This document shows positions 1 to 8,403 of a stretch of DNA of 64,000 bases, piece by piece. The notes beneath the pieces are model-generated. The model had not been told where the DNA came from, searched no databases, and worked only from the letters and a program-made list of their open reading frames with translations. The DNA lies in contig JAQUAI010000007.1 of NCBI GenBank assembly GCA_028687335.1, positions 1 through 64,000 of the forward strand, given 5' to 3'. Position 1 is the stretch's first letter, and each line of letters opens with the position of its first letter. The DNA is from Gallionella sp. (GTDB taxonomy: Bacteria > Pseudomonadota > Gammaproteobacteria > Burkholderiales > Gallionellaceae). A program made the translations under genes and the position numbers.

Positions 1-1
1 T

Positions 2-118
2 GAAAAAGCACTTGCAGAAGCGGTAAGAAAGCTGAATCATCGTCCCCGCAAATGCCTCAACTATCGGACTCCTCATGATGTCTTCCTAGAAGCTTGCCGT
101 GGTGCGGTTGCAATGTGA
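2..118 (+). CDS. IS30-family transposase, C-terminal end (cut by the window edge)
   Basis: The open frame entering at the left edge ends in LNHRPRKCLNYRTPHDVF, the hallmark end of IS30-family DDE transposases (LNxRPRKxLxYxTPxEVF). Only 38 codons are visible, so the rest lies upstream and completeness cannot be judged. The stop is followed at about 119-135 by sequence that could hold the terminal inverted repeat. The IS abuts the methyltransferase gene, whose N-terminal region is missing, so it probably inserted into that gene. Confidence 0.85.
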   Translation, partial: EKALAEAVRKLNHRPRKCLNYRTPHDVFLEACRGAVAM

Positions 119-1808
119 ATTCACCAATACTGACCCTGAGTTCAAGACGAGGCTTTACGAAACGTTTCTCCAGGAGAGCGATACTACGAACACATTCGGT
201 CAGTTTTTTACTCCACGCAAAGTGGTCGGTGCCGTCCATGATATGGCTGAAATTAGCTCGATGTCCGCAGGTAAGTCAATTTGCGATCCCGCAGCAGGTG
301 TAGGTGGTTTCGTGCTTGAGCCGATGGCACGCAATCTGGAAGCGCAATGGACGATGAAGACAAACGCCATGACACCGAAACATACATGGCACTCCTTTGA
401 GTTGATCCCTAAAACCGCCATTCTTGCCAAGGCCAACGCTTTAGTTCATTGCGGCGATTTGCTTGCTGAGCAACCAGGTCGAATAAAGGCATTTGCGAAC
501 TGGCTAAACAACGTATTCGTCTGCGTCGAAAAAACGGCACTCGGCACCCTCGACCAAATGGACAAAGAAAAATTCGATGTCATTATCACCAATCCACCGT
601 TTGTCGTATCTGGTTCCGCCGACTTCCGAAAACTCATTACCAAAAACGCTGCACGCAAGGCTTACTTTTCTAGGAAGTACAGCGGTGTCGAGGGACTTTT
701 TATGCAGTACATCGTGCAGGCGCTGAAAAAGAGTGGCGATGCTTGGGTTCTGCTCCCGGAGTCTTTCCTTCTCAGAACCCCGGACGAACTTTTGCGCAAA
801 TGGATACTCCAAAATTGCATCGTTGATTTGGTTGCGTTGTTGCCGGAAAGAACCTTCTTCAACACACCGAAGCGTGTCGTGATTCTGCATATGAAGAAAC
901 GTGACAAACCTCTTGCGCCAACCAAGTTGGATGAATCCTTGACGAAGGAAAAGATTCTAGCTTTTGTGGTTAATGAAATTGGTGAAACGCGGGATGCCAA
1001 GCGATTCCACATTGATGAAAACGACCTGCCAGATTTAGTGAAGGCGTATGCAATCCATAAGGCAGGGCTTCCAGTTCCATACAAACGAGCATCGCTGATA
1101 GGTGCATCAGCGTTTGGTGCATCGTCGTTTAACATTCGTCATGCTTGGAAAAAGGCAGATGCAAGAGAACTCGGCTTGCTAAGCTCAGAAGACGATCCTG
1201 TAGCCGAGAAAGCAGCCTTTGACACGCAGATGGTCAGACTCAAGGAAATGGCATCTGAGTTCATGGACGGGCATAGACTCACCGCCCCTCCTCCTGATGC
1301 ATGCGATAGAAGAGCTATTACATTGGGCGATCAGACGCTATTCAGCCTGCGGATTGGGAGGCGCGTTCTGAAGAAAGAAGTTTTCCAGAAAAGGACTGGC
1401 ATTCCTCTATTCAGCGCCAATGTCAGAAAGCCATTCGGTTATGTAGCACAAGCCAATGCCGGAGAATTGAAATTTGGCGGGGCACTCTGGAGTCTTGATA
1501 GCGATTTCGACTGTCGCGGCGTTCCTCCCGGAGAACTGTATTCAATCACCGACCATTGTGGGGAGGTGTGTCTTCTTGTTGATGACATCGATCCTCATTA
1601 TCTGGCTCGACAAATACGACAGGCCGGGATTGGAATGGGATATAACCGGGATTTTCGACCATCGCTTGGCGTGATTAAAGATTTGGAAATCAATCTGCCA
1701 ATTGATAAGAATGGAAAATTCGATTTGGCGTTGATGCAAGCATGGACTGAATTTCACGAGGAACTGCTTAGAAGAAAGCAAGCGATTGGAAAACTCCTGA
1801 TTGCTTGA
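99..1808 (+). CDS. N-6 adenine DNA methyltransferase with specificity-like C-terminus, 5'-truncated
   Basis: The protein begins inside a type I/IIG-style methyltransferase. The family landmark GQFFTPRKVV lies at about residues 36-45, although 150 or more residues usually precede it. SAM-binding motif I (DPAAGVGGF, about 63-71) and catalytic motif IV (NPPF) are intact. The last 200 residues, with GIPLFSANVRKPFGYV and a terminal long helix (WTEFHEELLRRKQAIGKLL), look like a target-recognition half as in HsdS, giving an M-S fusion. The apparent GTG start overlaps the IS30 transposase end, so the true start was most likely removed by that insertion. Without its N-terminal domain the enzyme is probably inactive. 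No restriction subunit is visible. It would have been defence or modification cargo of the Tn7-like element. Confidence 0.8.
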   Translation: MVRLQCEFTNTDPEFKTRLYETFLQESDTTNTFGQFFTPRKVVGAVHDMAEISSMSAGKSICDPAAGVGGFVLEPMARNLEAQWTMKTNAMTPKHTWHSFELIPKTAILAKANALVHCGDLLAEQPGRIKAFANWLNNVFVCVEKTALGTLDQMDKEKFDVIITNPPFVVSGSADFRKLITKNAARKAYFSRKYSGVEGLFMQYIVQALKKSGDAWVLLPESFLLRTPDELLRKWILQNCIVDLVALLPERTFFNTPKRVVILHMKKRDKPLAPTKLDESLTKEKILAFVVNEIGETRDAKRFHIDENDLPDLVKAYAIHKAGLPVPYKRASLIGASAFGASSFNIRHAWKKADARELGLLSSEDDPVAEKAAFDTQMVRLKEMASEFMDGHRLTAPPPDACDRRAITLGDQTLFSLRIGRRVLKKEVFQKRTGIPLFSANVRKPFGYVAQANAGELKFGGALWSLDSDFDCRGVPPGELYSITDHCGEVCLLVDDIDPHYLARQIRQAGIGMGYNRDFRPSLGVIKDLEINLPIDKNGKFDLALMQAWTEFHEELLRRKQAIGKLLIA

Positions 1809-1981
1809 GCTTTGCAAACGAGCATTCCCAAAAAAGGGAGACAATTTAGCGTTGTCGCTTACTTTTGATCGGGGCTCTTCCAACCGGGAGTAGATGCCTT
1901 CTTTGCAATCTCTGACCTCAGCTTATGAAATATCCGAGCTAAACAACGATACAAGACAATTATTAAAGAAAGGAGCAAGTC

Positions 1982-2315
1982 GTGAGTTCCAAGTCCATTA
2001 TCACGCACATCACTCCAGTTGGTGGGAACATCTTCGCTGACTTGGGGTTTGAGCCAGAAGAGGCCACAAGGCTGCTTGCTGAAACTGACCAAATCATCTC
2101 AGAAAAGCTGGCCATCAAGGAATCTCTGATGGCCGAGCTGGCAGTTTGGATCGACGCGAATAAGCTGAAGCAAGCAGAAGCTGCGGAAATTATTGGAGTC
2201 ACACGTCCGCGACGTTTCCGACGTAATCAACAAGAAGGCCATTAAATTCACCATCGACGCATTGGTGGACATGCTGGCGAGAATAGGCAAGCACATTCAG
2301 TTGTCTGTTCAGTAA
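1982..2315 (+). pseudogene. XRE/HigA-like antitoxin, frameshifted
   Basis: The first 77 codons (GTG start, good AGGAG site upstream) match the XRE antitoxin family with the signature FADLGFEPEEATRLLAE, then KQAEAAEIIGVTRPR of the helix-turn-helix. One extra base near 2213 moves the reading into a short tail ending at 2245. In the next frame the expected C-terminus continues perfectly (VSDVINKKAIKFTIDALVDM and on to the stop at 2315). In this family a RelE/HigB-type toxin usually lies directly upstream; none is recognisable in 1809-1981. So this is a decayed or mis-sequenced antitoxin without its partner. The frameshift lies in the recognition-helix region, which would abolish DNA binding. Confidence 0.8.
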
Positions 2316-2333
2316 TCTCCCCTCCGCGCATCG

Positions 2334-2645
2334 TCAGATGCTGGGGTTTTTACTTTCTGAAATTAGCTCGATGCCCGTCAATATCCTGAATCTACCGGTG
2401 TTGATTGCCTTGCCCTTCGGCAGCATTGGTTCCGCAGCCTTTTGAAGGCGCTTGATATCCCCAGCTGTAAGTTGGCCGTCATCAGCCTCGTAGCTAGGAA
2501 GCACCTCTTTTGCAAAACGGGAGATGGCGAGATGCACCACCATCGTTTCACTTACATCCATTTCAGCGGCCAATGCCTTTAGGGTCTCTCTTGTTACCCC
2601 ATAAGGAGAGTCTTTTGACTTGAATTTCAGAAGCAGCTTACTCAT
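2334..2645 (-). CDS. Hypothetical protein, possible small DNA-binding cargo protein
   Basis: The reading frame could start earlier, but the codon at 2645 has a purine-rich AAGGGG site at the right distance and gives 103 residues starting MSKLLLKFKSKDSPYGVTRE. A short basic strand is followed by two predicted helices (RETLKALAAEMDVSETMVVHLAISRFA), a pattern reminiscent of ribbon-helix-helix antitoxins. That assignment is a guess from the pattern alone, and I do not recognise the family. It is convergent with the broken antitoxin gene and ends only 18 bases after it. It lies in the cargo part of the Tn7-like element. Confidence 0.5.
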   Translation of the reverse strand: MSKLLLKFKSKDSPYGVTRETLKALAAEMDVSETMVVHLAISRFAKEVLPSYEADDGQLTAGDIKRLQKAAEPMLPKGKAINTGRFRILTGIELISESKNPSI

Positions 2646-2705
2646 GGTTGCCCCTTTGTTTTGGTATGCATTCATTTTGACGGGTAGCAACGTACCCAAA
2701 AGCTA

Positions 2706-2723
2706 AAGCCCCTTTCGGGGCTT
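2706..2723 (-). terminator. Small hairpin in transposon cargo, possible terminator
   Basis: A perfect 7-bp stem (AAGCCCC / GGGGCTT) with a 4-base loop lies between two minus-strand cargo genes. It lacks a strong T-run on the minus strand, so termination is uncertain. Confidence 0.3.
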
Positions 2724-2904
2724 GGGGTAGGCTGAAGCGCCAAATACAGTAGTGGTCGCTCCAGCAATGCGACGCACTCTATATGATTTGTTAGCAAATT
2801 TCTACTGCCATCCGGATTTTCCGGGGCAGCCCTTGCCGGCCCTGAATACGACAACACAAGAGATGCAGATTTGTCTCAAGAGGGGGGGAGAATGCGTGAC
2901 ACAG

Positions 2905-3099
2905 TCACCGTAATTCTGTCTTGAAACACTTGGAGCAAGTCCATCGAACAGCAGTCATCGTCTGTCCATCCATTTGCCAGTCATGCTCACAGTTGGCCCG
3001 CTTGGCCAGCGAAGTAGTCTTCCCGGATGGCGTTAAAAATTCGGTATCGGTTTGATTCGCAGTCTTGGCGTTTTCAACTCCTTCCTCTTCAGCGCTCAT
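2905..3099 (-). CDS. Small cysteine-containing hypothetical protein
   Basis: This 64-residue protein has an acidic, low-complexity N-terminus and a compact C-terminal block CEHDW...WTCSKCFKTEL in which C, H, C and C could bind one zinc ion, like a tiny zinc ribbon. An AGGAGCT ribosome-binding site lies five bases before the ATG, which supports it as a real gene. It is the nearest minus-strand cargo gene downstream of tniQ. Function unknown; a role in transposon regulation would be speculation. Confidence 0.5.
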   Translation of the reverse strand: MSAEEEGVENAKTANQTDTEFLTPSGKTTSLAKRANCEHDWQMDGQTMTAVRWTCSKCFKTELR

Positions 3100-3153
3100 G
3101 ACCAGCTCCTAAATTAGGTAGTAATTGAGTCATTACAGTATATGACAAGGCGG

Positions 3154-3321
3154 ATGCAGCAGAACACTTATCCCGTCTATCGTTACGACTGCCACGACTA
3201 CAATGGAATGCGAACCCAAAAAAATCACGGATTATCCGAAGCGACCGCCGCCCAACTCGCATTCAGCGATGAGGCCAATCCTAAGCAAGTCCCAATAGAT
3301 TATTTTGACCAGCAACTGTAA
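3154..3321 (+). CDS. Short orphan reading frame antisense to the tniQ 3' end
   Basis: A 55-codon frame starts with ATG and ends in PIDYFDQQL, overlapping the last 22 bases of tniQ on the opposite strand. A weak AAGG lies three bases before the ATG. The composition (tyrosine- and aspartate-rich) is protein-like, but no family is recognised. It could be a tiny gene, a gene remnant or chance. Confidence 0.2.
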   Translation: MQQNTYPVYRYDCHDYNGMRTQKNHGLSEATAAQLAFSDEANPKQVPIDYFDQQL

Positions 3322-4898
3322 CTTGGGATTGATCGCTGCAATATGGCGGCCTCAACCATTTGCCGAAAGTGCTCCCCTACAGCGCTATGCTTAAATCCGC
3401 GCCTTGTTCTTGACGATGTAAACACGCGGGCGACTTCCGGCCTTGGCCGCAACTGGGAGCGCATCTTCTCCCAGTACCACTCCACCCATGCCCTCGCTTG
3501 GCCAGGCGACTTGGCGGCATCCACAAAGTTCAACGCCTCCATATCAGGGACAATCTCTCGCACCCGCTCAAGTGTCAGATCAGCTAAAGCACCTTCACTC
3601 AATCCGAGCTGCCTCCCTGCGGCGAACATCACCTTGTCCCGAATCAAACAAGCACGCTCCACCTTGTCCAGTGTGTCGGCAATCTGGTGATCCATGCTCG
3701 TCAGCAGATTTTCGTACACCTCTTCCAAAACGGGCGGTGCCTTCCGATCGGCAAGATGTGCATAAATATCGCGACCAGATAACTTTCTCGCTGAAGTATT
3801 GCTGAATCTCCCATATTTGGCCTCGACAACATCAGCAATTGCGTTAGCCTCATCTCGACTGATCGGAGCATATCCGCCACGAGCCTCGCGCCGAATCACA
3901 TCCTCATACCAGAATGGGCGGCACGTGCCGTCACCCTTCAAATCAGCATAGCGCAGCTTGTTCTCGCGTATCAGGCTGCCGAAATTAGTGGGCCAGTCAT
4001 CCAGCAGCACGGCAAGCCAGCGGAACAACTCACGCCTCATCTGCAACGAGGCCATTTCCAACCCCATTTTCGGCCAGCCGCCCAAATCAATGCCATGCAT
4101 CCTGTTTGACCCAGTCAGACGTTCCCTCGTCTTGGGCGACATCAATCCCGCAATCAGCGTGCGAAGCCCGTCAAAGAAAACCAGCGAATGCATAGACGGG
4201 TTGCCCGCCCAGGCCGCATAGCCTTGCCGCAACATCGCATCCAGCTGCGCTTGAAACATTACCAGGGCTTCATCCGGCCGGCCTGTCTGCGGGCTTTTCC
4301 GCAAATCGAAGCCGCATTTCCAGCAATGCACATTCAAGTTAGCTTGAGGGTAATGCTGCCGACCCAGCATATCGGCGCGATGGGGAGCTAACGGCGACTG
4401 GCACTCGGGGCAGGCATCCCGCAAATAGCACTCATGCTTTGCACAGACCGTCGATAGCGCCAAGCGCCAGCCTCTCCTGAAGTAGGGCTCCGCATCTTCA
4501 GCCAGACAATGCGGACAGAACATCAAGCCAGGACGCTTGCGGGTGCGGTGGAATATCCCCAAGGGGATAAGCCAGCGGGTCAGTCCATTGGGATTGTGCC
4601 GCTCGAACAACCACCCCTCGTATGTACGCAGAGTTGTGCCCTCAAACTGCTCAGCAGTAGCCCCGGTAACCTGGACAAGGATCTCGCCGATCTCAGGCGG
4701 AGCCGAGCGGTCAATATCCCGATTCCAGATCGCGCTGTTCTGCCCGAACAGGATGGCGCACATGGTCTGCACCTTATACCCATGCGCGTGCGACAGGCGC
4801 ACGATCCAAGAACTCAGCAATTCGTCCGTCTGCGGCTTCAGGTGAACCGGCCACAGCGTCCCGCTCAACCCGAAAACCACCTCAGAGCGGATCTGCAT
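3300..4898 (-). CDS. tniQ: TniQ/TnsD-type transposition target-selection protein
   Basis: This protein of 532 residues has the TniQ N-terminal domain (WPVHLKPQTDELLSSWIVRL at about 16-35) followed by paired zinc fingers (FCPHC, then CPEC and CWKCG at about 125-200), the arrangement in TnsD/TniQ proteins. The remaining 300 residues form a long C-terminal region, as in TnsD-like proteins that read a specific DNA target. The element sits in comM, so recognition of comM is the natural inference. The start overlaps the tnsC end by 17 bases, implying translational coupling. Only one TniQ is present and no Cascade genes, which argues against RNA-guided targeting from this locus. Confidence 0.88.
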   Translation of the reverse strand: MQIRSEVVFGLSGTLWPVHLKPQTDELLSSWIVRLSHAHGYKVQTMCAILFGQNSAIWNRDIDRSAPPEIGEILVQVTGATAEQFEGTTLRTYEGWLFERHNPNGLTRWLIPLGIFHRTRKRPGLMFCPHCLAEDAEPYFRRGWRLALSTVCAKHECYLRDACPECQSPLAPHRADMLGRQHYPQANLNVHCWKCGFDLRKSPQTGRPDEALVMFQAQLDAMLRQGYAAWAGNPSMHSLVFFDGLRTLIAGLMSPKTRERLTGSNRMHGIDLGGWPKMGLEMASLQMRRELFRWLAVLLDDWPTNFGSLIRENKLRYADLKGDGTCRPFWYEDVIRREARGGYAPISRDEANAIADVVEAKYGRFSNTSARKLSGRDIYAHLADRKAPPVLEEVYENLLTSMDHQIADTLDKVERACLIRDKVMFAAGRQLGLSEGALADLTLERVREIVPDMEALNFVDAAKSPGQARAWVEWYWEKMRSQLRPRPEVARVFTSSRTRRGFKHSAVGEHFRQMVEAAILQRSIPSYSCWSK

Positions 4899-5778
4899 TC
4901 GGCGTTTCCTTACGAGCCACGTATGGGCACTCGGTGATCACCTCCATGGTGATGCGCTCTTCCCCTGTCTTGATGGCATGCTTGGCTGCACTGCGCAGTA
5001 TCTTGGCCACCTCGCCAATGACACCTTCGCTCAGACCATACAACTTGCCGGGCAATTCGCCTTTGTAAATCATTGACGGCTGCCTGAGCGGCATCACGAA
5101 TTCAAAATTGCGCAGCAGCTTCTTGAAGTCATCCCCTTCTTTCCATCGCGGGAGCGGCCTCAGCGGAAATCTGCTCTTGAACTGGGGTTCGCTATCAATC
5201 GCGTACTCGGCCTCCGGAGTGCCTGCCGCAACGATGCTGATCTTCAACTCGTTGCTCAGGTATTTAAGCATGTTGAGGAAGAAGCGCTGCTTGGTCACAC
5301 TGCCGGCGAGCAGTGCGTTCAGCTCATCAATCATCAGAATCTTGGTCTGAATCTGCGGCAGGATGTCCATCAGCTGCATCAGCTTCCGGTCGGGCGCATC
5401 GTTCCGTTTGACGCTCACCCCGAGCAGCATCAGCATTTTGTCCAGAAAAATGTTCTCGGTCGGGCCCGGAGGTGCCTGCACATAGATCACCGGCGCATAG
5501 ACAGTATCGAACCCCCTCCGATCCTCGGCAGGATGACGCGCCAAGAATTCTTTCAGTATCTCGGTTTTCCCATTGTCGGATCGCCCAACGATCAGCATGT
5601 TCGGCATCCGGTTGGTCTTGGGGTGGCTGAGCAGATCTTCCATCTCGGCCAATATCTCCGAGGCTCGCCCGTAGGGGATGAACACTGGCTTGTCGATGTG
5701 CTCCAGCCTTTCCGCGTTCGAAGCATCAAGGAGCGCGGTTGCGCGGTCAGATAGTTTTCTGGCTGTGCTGTTCATCAA
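4882..5778 (-). CDS. tnsC: TnsC/TniB-type AAA+ transposition regulator
   Basis: This 298-residue ATPase links the target-selection protein to the transposase. Walker A is GRSDNGKT (about residues 65-72) and Walker B is KILMIDE (about 145-151), followed by a sensor region IVAAGTPEA. Length and the early RASEILAEMEDLL segment fit the TniB branch rather than the longer classical Tn7 TnsC. ATG and the preceding stop overlap by four bases with tnsB, so all transposition genes are coupled. All catalytic motifs are intact, so the element may still be active. Confidence 0.9.
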   Translation of the reverse strand: MMNSTARKLSDRATALLDASNAERLEHIDKPVFIPYGRASEILAEMEDLLSHPKTNRMPNMLIVGRSDNGKTEILKEFLARHPAEDRRGFDTVYAPVIYVQAPPGPTENIFLDKMLMLLGVSVKRNDAPDRKLMQLMDILPQIQTKILMIDELNALLAGSVTKQRFFLNMLKYLSNELKISIVAAGTPEAEYAIDSEPQFKSRFPLRPLPRWKEGDDFKKLLRNFEFVMPLRQPSMIYKGELPGKLYGLSEGVIGEVAKILRSAAKHAIKTGEERITMEVITECPYVARKETPNADPL

Positions 5779-7664
5779 GACTCCCGAATCCCTTCAAAGG
5801 GCGTAAATTCGTCCAGCTCATCATCTGGCTCTGGCTGGGGCGCAGGTTTCTTTGGCTTTCCCACCCCCGTGTTCTGGAGCGAGACCTTTGAGGACGCGTC
5901 CCACTGTTTGCGCCGTTGCTGTTTGACCCTGGCTGATTTCGTCTTGGCCGACTCGCTCGCCACAATATCCCGCATCTGGTCGATGGTCTTAAAGATCAGT
6001 TCCTCGTTGGTCGCCGACATGGACTCCTCGCGCAACTGCTTCTTGGCATCCTTAAGCTCCCAATAGCTGATCGGCGGACGAGACAAGTCGCGGTAGGGCA
6101 CCTCGATGTATTTGTCCGACTCTGGCTCGAACATCCAGATTTTGCTGAGATCACGCGGGTCATACCGGCAGATGAATTCCTTCTTGCGTTTCCTCGCGTT
6201 CGGATCTGGCGCATGCACGAACCGGCGCAGCGCATCCGTCCAGTAGGAAATGCCCATGAGTTGTATCCCGTATTCCTGAACAGTGCGCATGATGAAGGGC
6301 ATGAAGTCTATTTTCAGGCGCTCTTCGTCTTGGACGCGCATTGGTATGCCCGTTCCTCTGATCGTTTCTGTGCCGAATATGCCGCGTTCCCATTGAACAA
6401 TCGGAGGTATCCCATCATTTCCGGCATGAGGCTTCTGGTGGTAGATACCGAGGATGAAAAGGTTGAACCACTTCTCCAGCGCGCCAAGCGTCATCACCGC
6501 GCGTCCCTCGGAGTCGTACTCCTGCTTCTCCTGCACATTGGAGAACGTTGTTCCCGGCAACTCGTTATGCACTTCATGCATGTATGTGCGAAACGCGCGC
6601 TCCACATCGCCGCCATATTGCGGACGCCCCTTGGGGCGATGCTCGATAATGATTCCGTACTGCTTGGCAGCCTGACCCAGAAGCGTCCCGCGAAACTCTT
6701 TCGCATTGTCCGTATGCACCTTATGCATCACTCCCCAACAGGGCCATGAAAGATGATCCAGCCCGAGACGGGCAAGATAGATGTCCTTGCCCAGAATGGC
6801 CCTCGACATGCACAGACCTGTTGCCAAGCCGCCCGGATTGTCGAGCGAAAGATAGAACCCGACGCACATCTTGCTGTAAACGTCTGTGGCGATGGTCAGA
6901 TAAGGGCGATTGATGGCCTTGCGGTGTTCATCGTCAACGACGATGACATCCATGGGAGTGTGATCGATCTGCACAACCGCAAGAGGAAAATCCGCCCCCG
7001 GAAAAGAACCACGGATAGGCTGAAAGCGCTCATCGGCAGCTTTGGAACCCCTGCGCCTGCGCAAGCGGTATTCCTCACTGATCGCAAATATGCGGTTGCG
7101 TACCGTTGTTGGGTCAGGAGGTGGCAGACCGCTCTGGATGCACAGCTTTCTGACCTCATACGCCGTTTTGGCAGGTGTCCGAACTTGCTTGGTCAGGAAG
7201 AAATTTTCAATGGTTGTACCGATCACTTTTTCGACATCCTCGTCCAAGCGTTTTATCCCGCTGTCCTTCCTGGGTTTTCGCATTAGAGACGAAACAAGTC
7301 CGGTTGACTCGTAATCTTCAAGCCAGCGATAAACGGTGGCAATATGTTTTTCCACTGAATCGGCAACCTTCTGGACATCGGCGCGCGTTCTTTTGGTTCC
7401 CATATGTACCAGAGGCTCGATTGCTTTATAGATCTTGACGGCACGTTTCCATTTTGAGGGCTCGACAGCCCCCATGTCCGGCACCGAGACCATTGGCGAT
7501 TCCATGTCTGGTACCAGGTCGGCGGCTTCAACTTTTTTGCTCACACCAATCTCATTCTTGATCAGCACCTGAGTAACGCTAGTCATATCCACCACACAGT
7601 AACGGAGACCGTCATATCGGACAGTCATGCCGGGAATGATGCGTAAAGTCGAGAGTTTGCTCAT
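5775..7664 (-). CDS. tnsB: TnsB/TniA-type DDE transposase
   Basis: The 629-residue protein carries an rve-type catalytic core with D in VVQIDHT, D in VHTDNAKEF and E in GGDVERAFRT, the full DDE triad. Upstream lie helix-turn-helix segments (KVADSVEKHIATVYRWLEDY) for binding the transposon ends, and the C-terminal part has the Mu-type beta domain and a charged tail that probably contacts TnsC. It would join the 3' ends to the target. The start overlaps the tnsA stop by four bases. No truncation or missing catalytic residue is seen. Confidence 0.92.
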   Translation of the reverse strand: MSKLSTLRIIPGMTVRYDGLRYCVVDMTSVTQVLIKNEIGVSKKVEAADLVPDMESPMVSVPDMGAVEPSKWKRAVKIYKAIEPLVHMGTKRTRADVQKVADSVEKHIATVYRWLEDYESTGLVSSLMRKPRKDSGIKRLDEDVEKVIGTTIENFFLTKQVRTPAKTAYEVRKLCIQSGLPPPDPTTVRNRIFAISEEYRLRRRRGSKAADERFQPIRGSFPGADFPLAVVQIDHTPMDVIVVDDEHRKAINRPYLTIATDVYSKMCVGFYLSLDNPGGLATGLCMSRAILGKDIYLARLGLDHLSWPCWGVMHKVHTDNAKEFRGTLLGQAAKQYGIIIEHRPKGRPQYGGDVERAFRTYMHEVHNELPGTTFSNVQEKQEYDSEGRAVMTLGALEKWFNLFILGIYHQKPHAGNDGIPPIVQWERGIFGTETIRGTGIPMRVQDEERLKIDFMPFIMRTVQEYGIQLMGISYWTDALRRFVHAPDPNARKRKKEFICRYDPRDLSKIWMFEPESDKYIEVPYRDLSRPPISYWELKDAKKQLREESMSATNEELIFKTIDQMRDIVASESAKTKSARVKQQRRKQWDASSKVSLQNTGVGKPKKPAPQPEPDDELDEFTPFEGIRES

Positions 7665-8353
7665 AGGTCAGTCCATATCCGAGTCTTCATGGTCAATGGC
7701 TGGTGCAAATCGCACTTTACCCAACGGCGAGCGATCATGCACCAGAGCGTCCACATGGCTTCTCCACGCAGCGTCTTGGATGAATAGCAGGCTTCGAGTA
7801 ACGTATGGGGATCAGTTTCCTCCATCTCTTTCAGAAAAAGAATCAGCTTCTGGTAGTGATGGACCTGGAACGGAGCGAAACGGTATGACCAGAGGAACTG
7901 GACGTTCTTGAGGTATTCCGTGCGGATCTCCCGCTCCGTCAGGATGCGGAACTCATAACCGTTGGCCTTGGCGTAGGCGCGGGCAGCGCGGAACTTAGGC
8001 TTTAGCTGGTCTAGCTGCTGGATCAAGTCTTCGCGATACTTCACTTCACATAGCAACGGTTTGCGAGTCTGCGGAGGATGTCCGCGACGCTTGACCGTAC
8101 TGTAGGACACCAGCAGGTCGGGGGTATAGGTGCGCGCTTTGCCTTGGGAGTCGGTGTACTCGATCTTGACTGGCTGGCTTTGATACCATTCGACATCATG
8201 ATCCCAATGCACCAGCAACAGAAGATCGCGCTCGAGAGAGGACTCTAACTCTTGCCCATTTACGGATCCGGTAAGGCTCCTGACGTTGATCGGGATGCGC
8301 CGGACTCCGGTTGGGGTGCGCTCAATTTTTAGCCATGCGGTCACGAGTCGCAT
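7661..8353 (-). CDS. tnsA: TnsA-type heteromeric transposase endonuclease subunit
   Basis: This 230-residue protein matches TnsA: the nuclease fold shows E in SSLERDLL, D in TPDLLVSY and the EVK of LCEVKYRED, the catalytic E-D-(E)xK set of this restriction-enzyme-like family. TnsA cuts the 5' ends, giving cut-and-paste rather than replicative transposition. Family members average about 230-270 residues. It is the first gene of the operon and begins only 50 bases inside the transposon end, so its promoter must overlap the end and the likely TnsB-binding sites. Confidence 0.9.
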   Translation of the reverse strand: MRLVTAWLKIERTPTGVRRIPINVRSLTGSVNGQELESSLERDLLLLVHWDHDVEWYQSQPVKIEYTDSQGKARTYTPDLLVSYSTVKRRGHPPQTRKPLLCEVKYREDLIQQLDQLKPKFRAARAYAKANGYEFRILTEREIRTEYLKNVQFLWSYRFAPFQVHHYQKLILFLKEMEETDPHTLLEACYSSKTLRGEAMWTLWCMIARRWVKCDLHQPLTMKTRIWTDL

Positions 8354-8403
8354 TTTATACTCCCTGAAAAAGGGTATAGTCGCAAAAATCGTTCCCTTTT
8401 ACA
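8354..8403. mobile_element. Transposon right end (TGT/ACA terminus) with candidate TnsB sites
   Basis: Read inward on the minus strand, the end starts TGTAAAAGGGAACG and contains TGCGACT at about base 20; the same heptamer recurs 32 bases further in, overlapping the tnsA start. The repeats are candidates for TnsB binding sites. The outside base is the G of a GGCGG run that belongs to comM and would be one copy of a 5-bp target duplication (8404-8408). The partner end lies outside the window. Confidence 0.7.
8356..8378. promoter_or_regulatory. Inverted repeat upstream of tnsA, possible operator
   Basis: TATACTCCCT and AGGGTATA face each other across GAAAA, forming an imperfect inverted repeat three bases upstream of the tnsA start codon and within the transposon end. 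Its position suggests control of transposase expression, for example autoregulation by an end-binding protein. This is inferred from symmetry only. Confidence 0.35.

Larger units (their letters stand above)
1..8403. mobile_element. Tn7-like transposon inserted in comM (right end and part of the cargo)
   Basis: Four overlapping minus-strand genes encode a TnsA endonuclease, a TnsB DDE transposase, a TnsC AAA+ ATPase and a TniQ/TnsD-type target selector, the core set of Tn7-like elements. The DNA ends in ACA at 8401-8403, the expected complement of the TGT terminus, and comM coding sequence starts at the next base. The other end and the 5' half of comM were not found in the window, so the element continues left of position 1. 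Cargo between tniQ and the left edge is a methyltransferase, an IS30 fragment, a broken antitoxin and small unknown genes. comM is an established target of Tn7-related elements such as the AbaR islands of Acinetobacter. No cas genes are present. Confidence 0.88.

Noticed and set aside
1859-2092. Minus-strand open frame opposite the antitoxin
   Set aside because: It overlaps a better-supported gene antisense, has no family resemblance and no ribosome-binding site; treated as a shadow.
246-2372. A 17-base match (CTGAAATTAGCTCGATG) occurs in the methyltransferase gene and again at about 2356
   Set aside because: It is short, the reading frames differ, and one such match is not unlikely by chance in a window this size; no longer homology surrounds it.
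3300-8353. CRISPR-associated transposon (CAST)
   Set aside because: No cas genes, repeats or guide-like array accompany the TnsABC-TniQ set in the visible part; comM insertion is explained by protein-based targeting.
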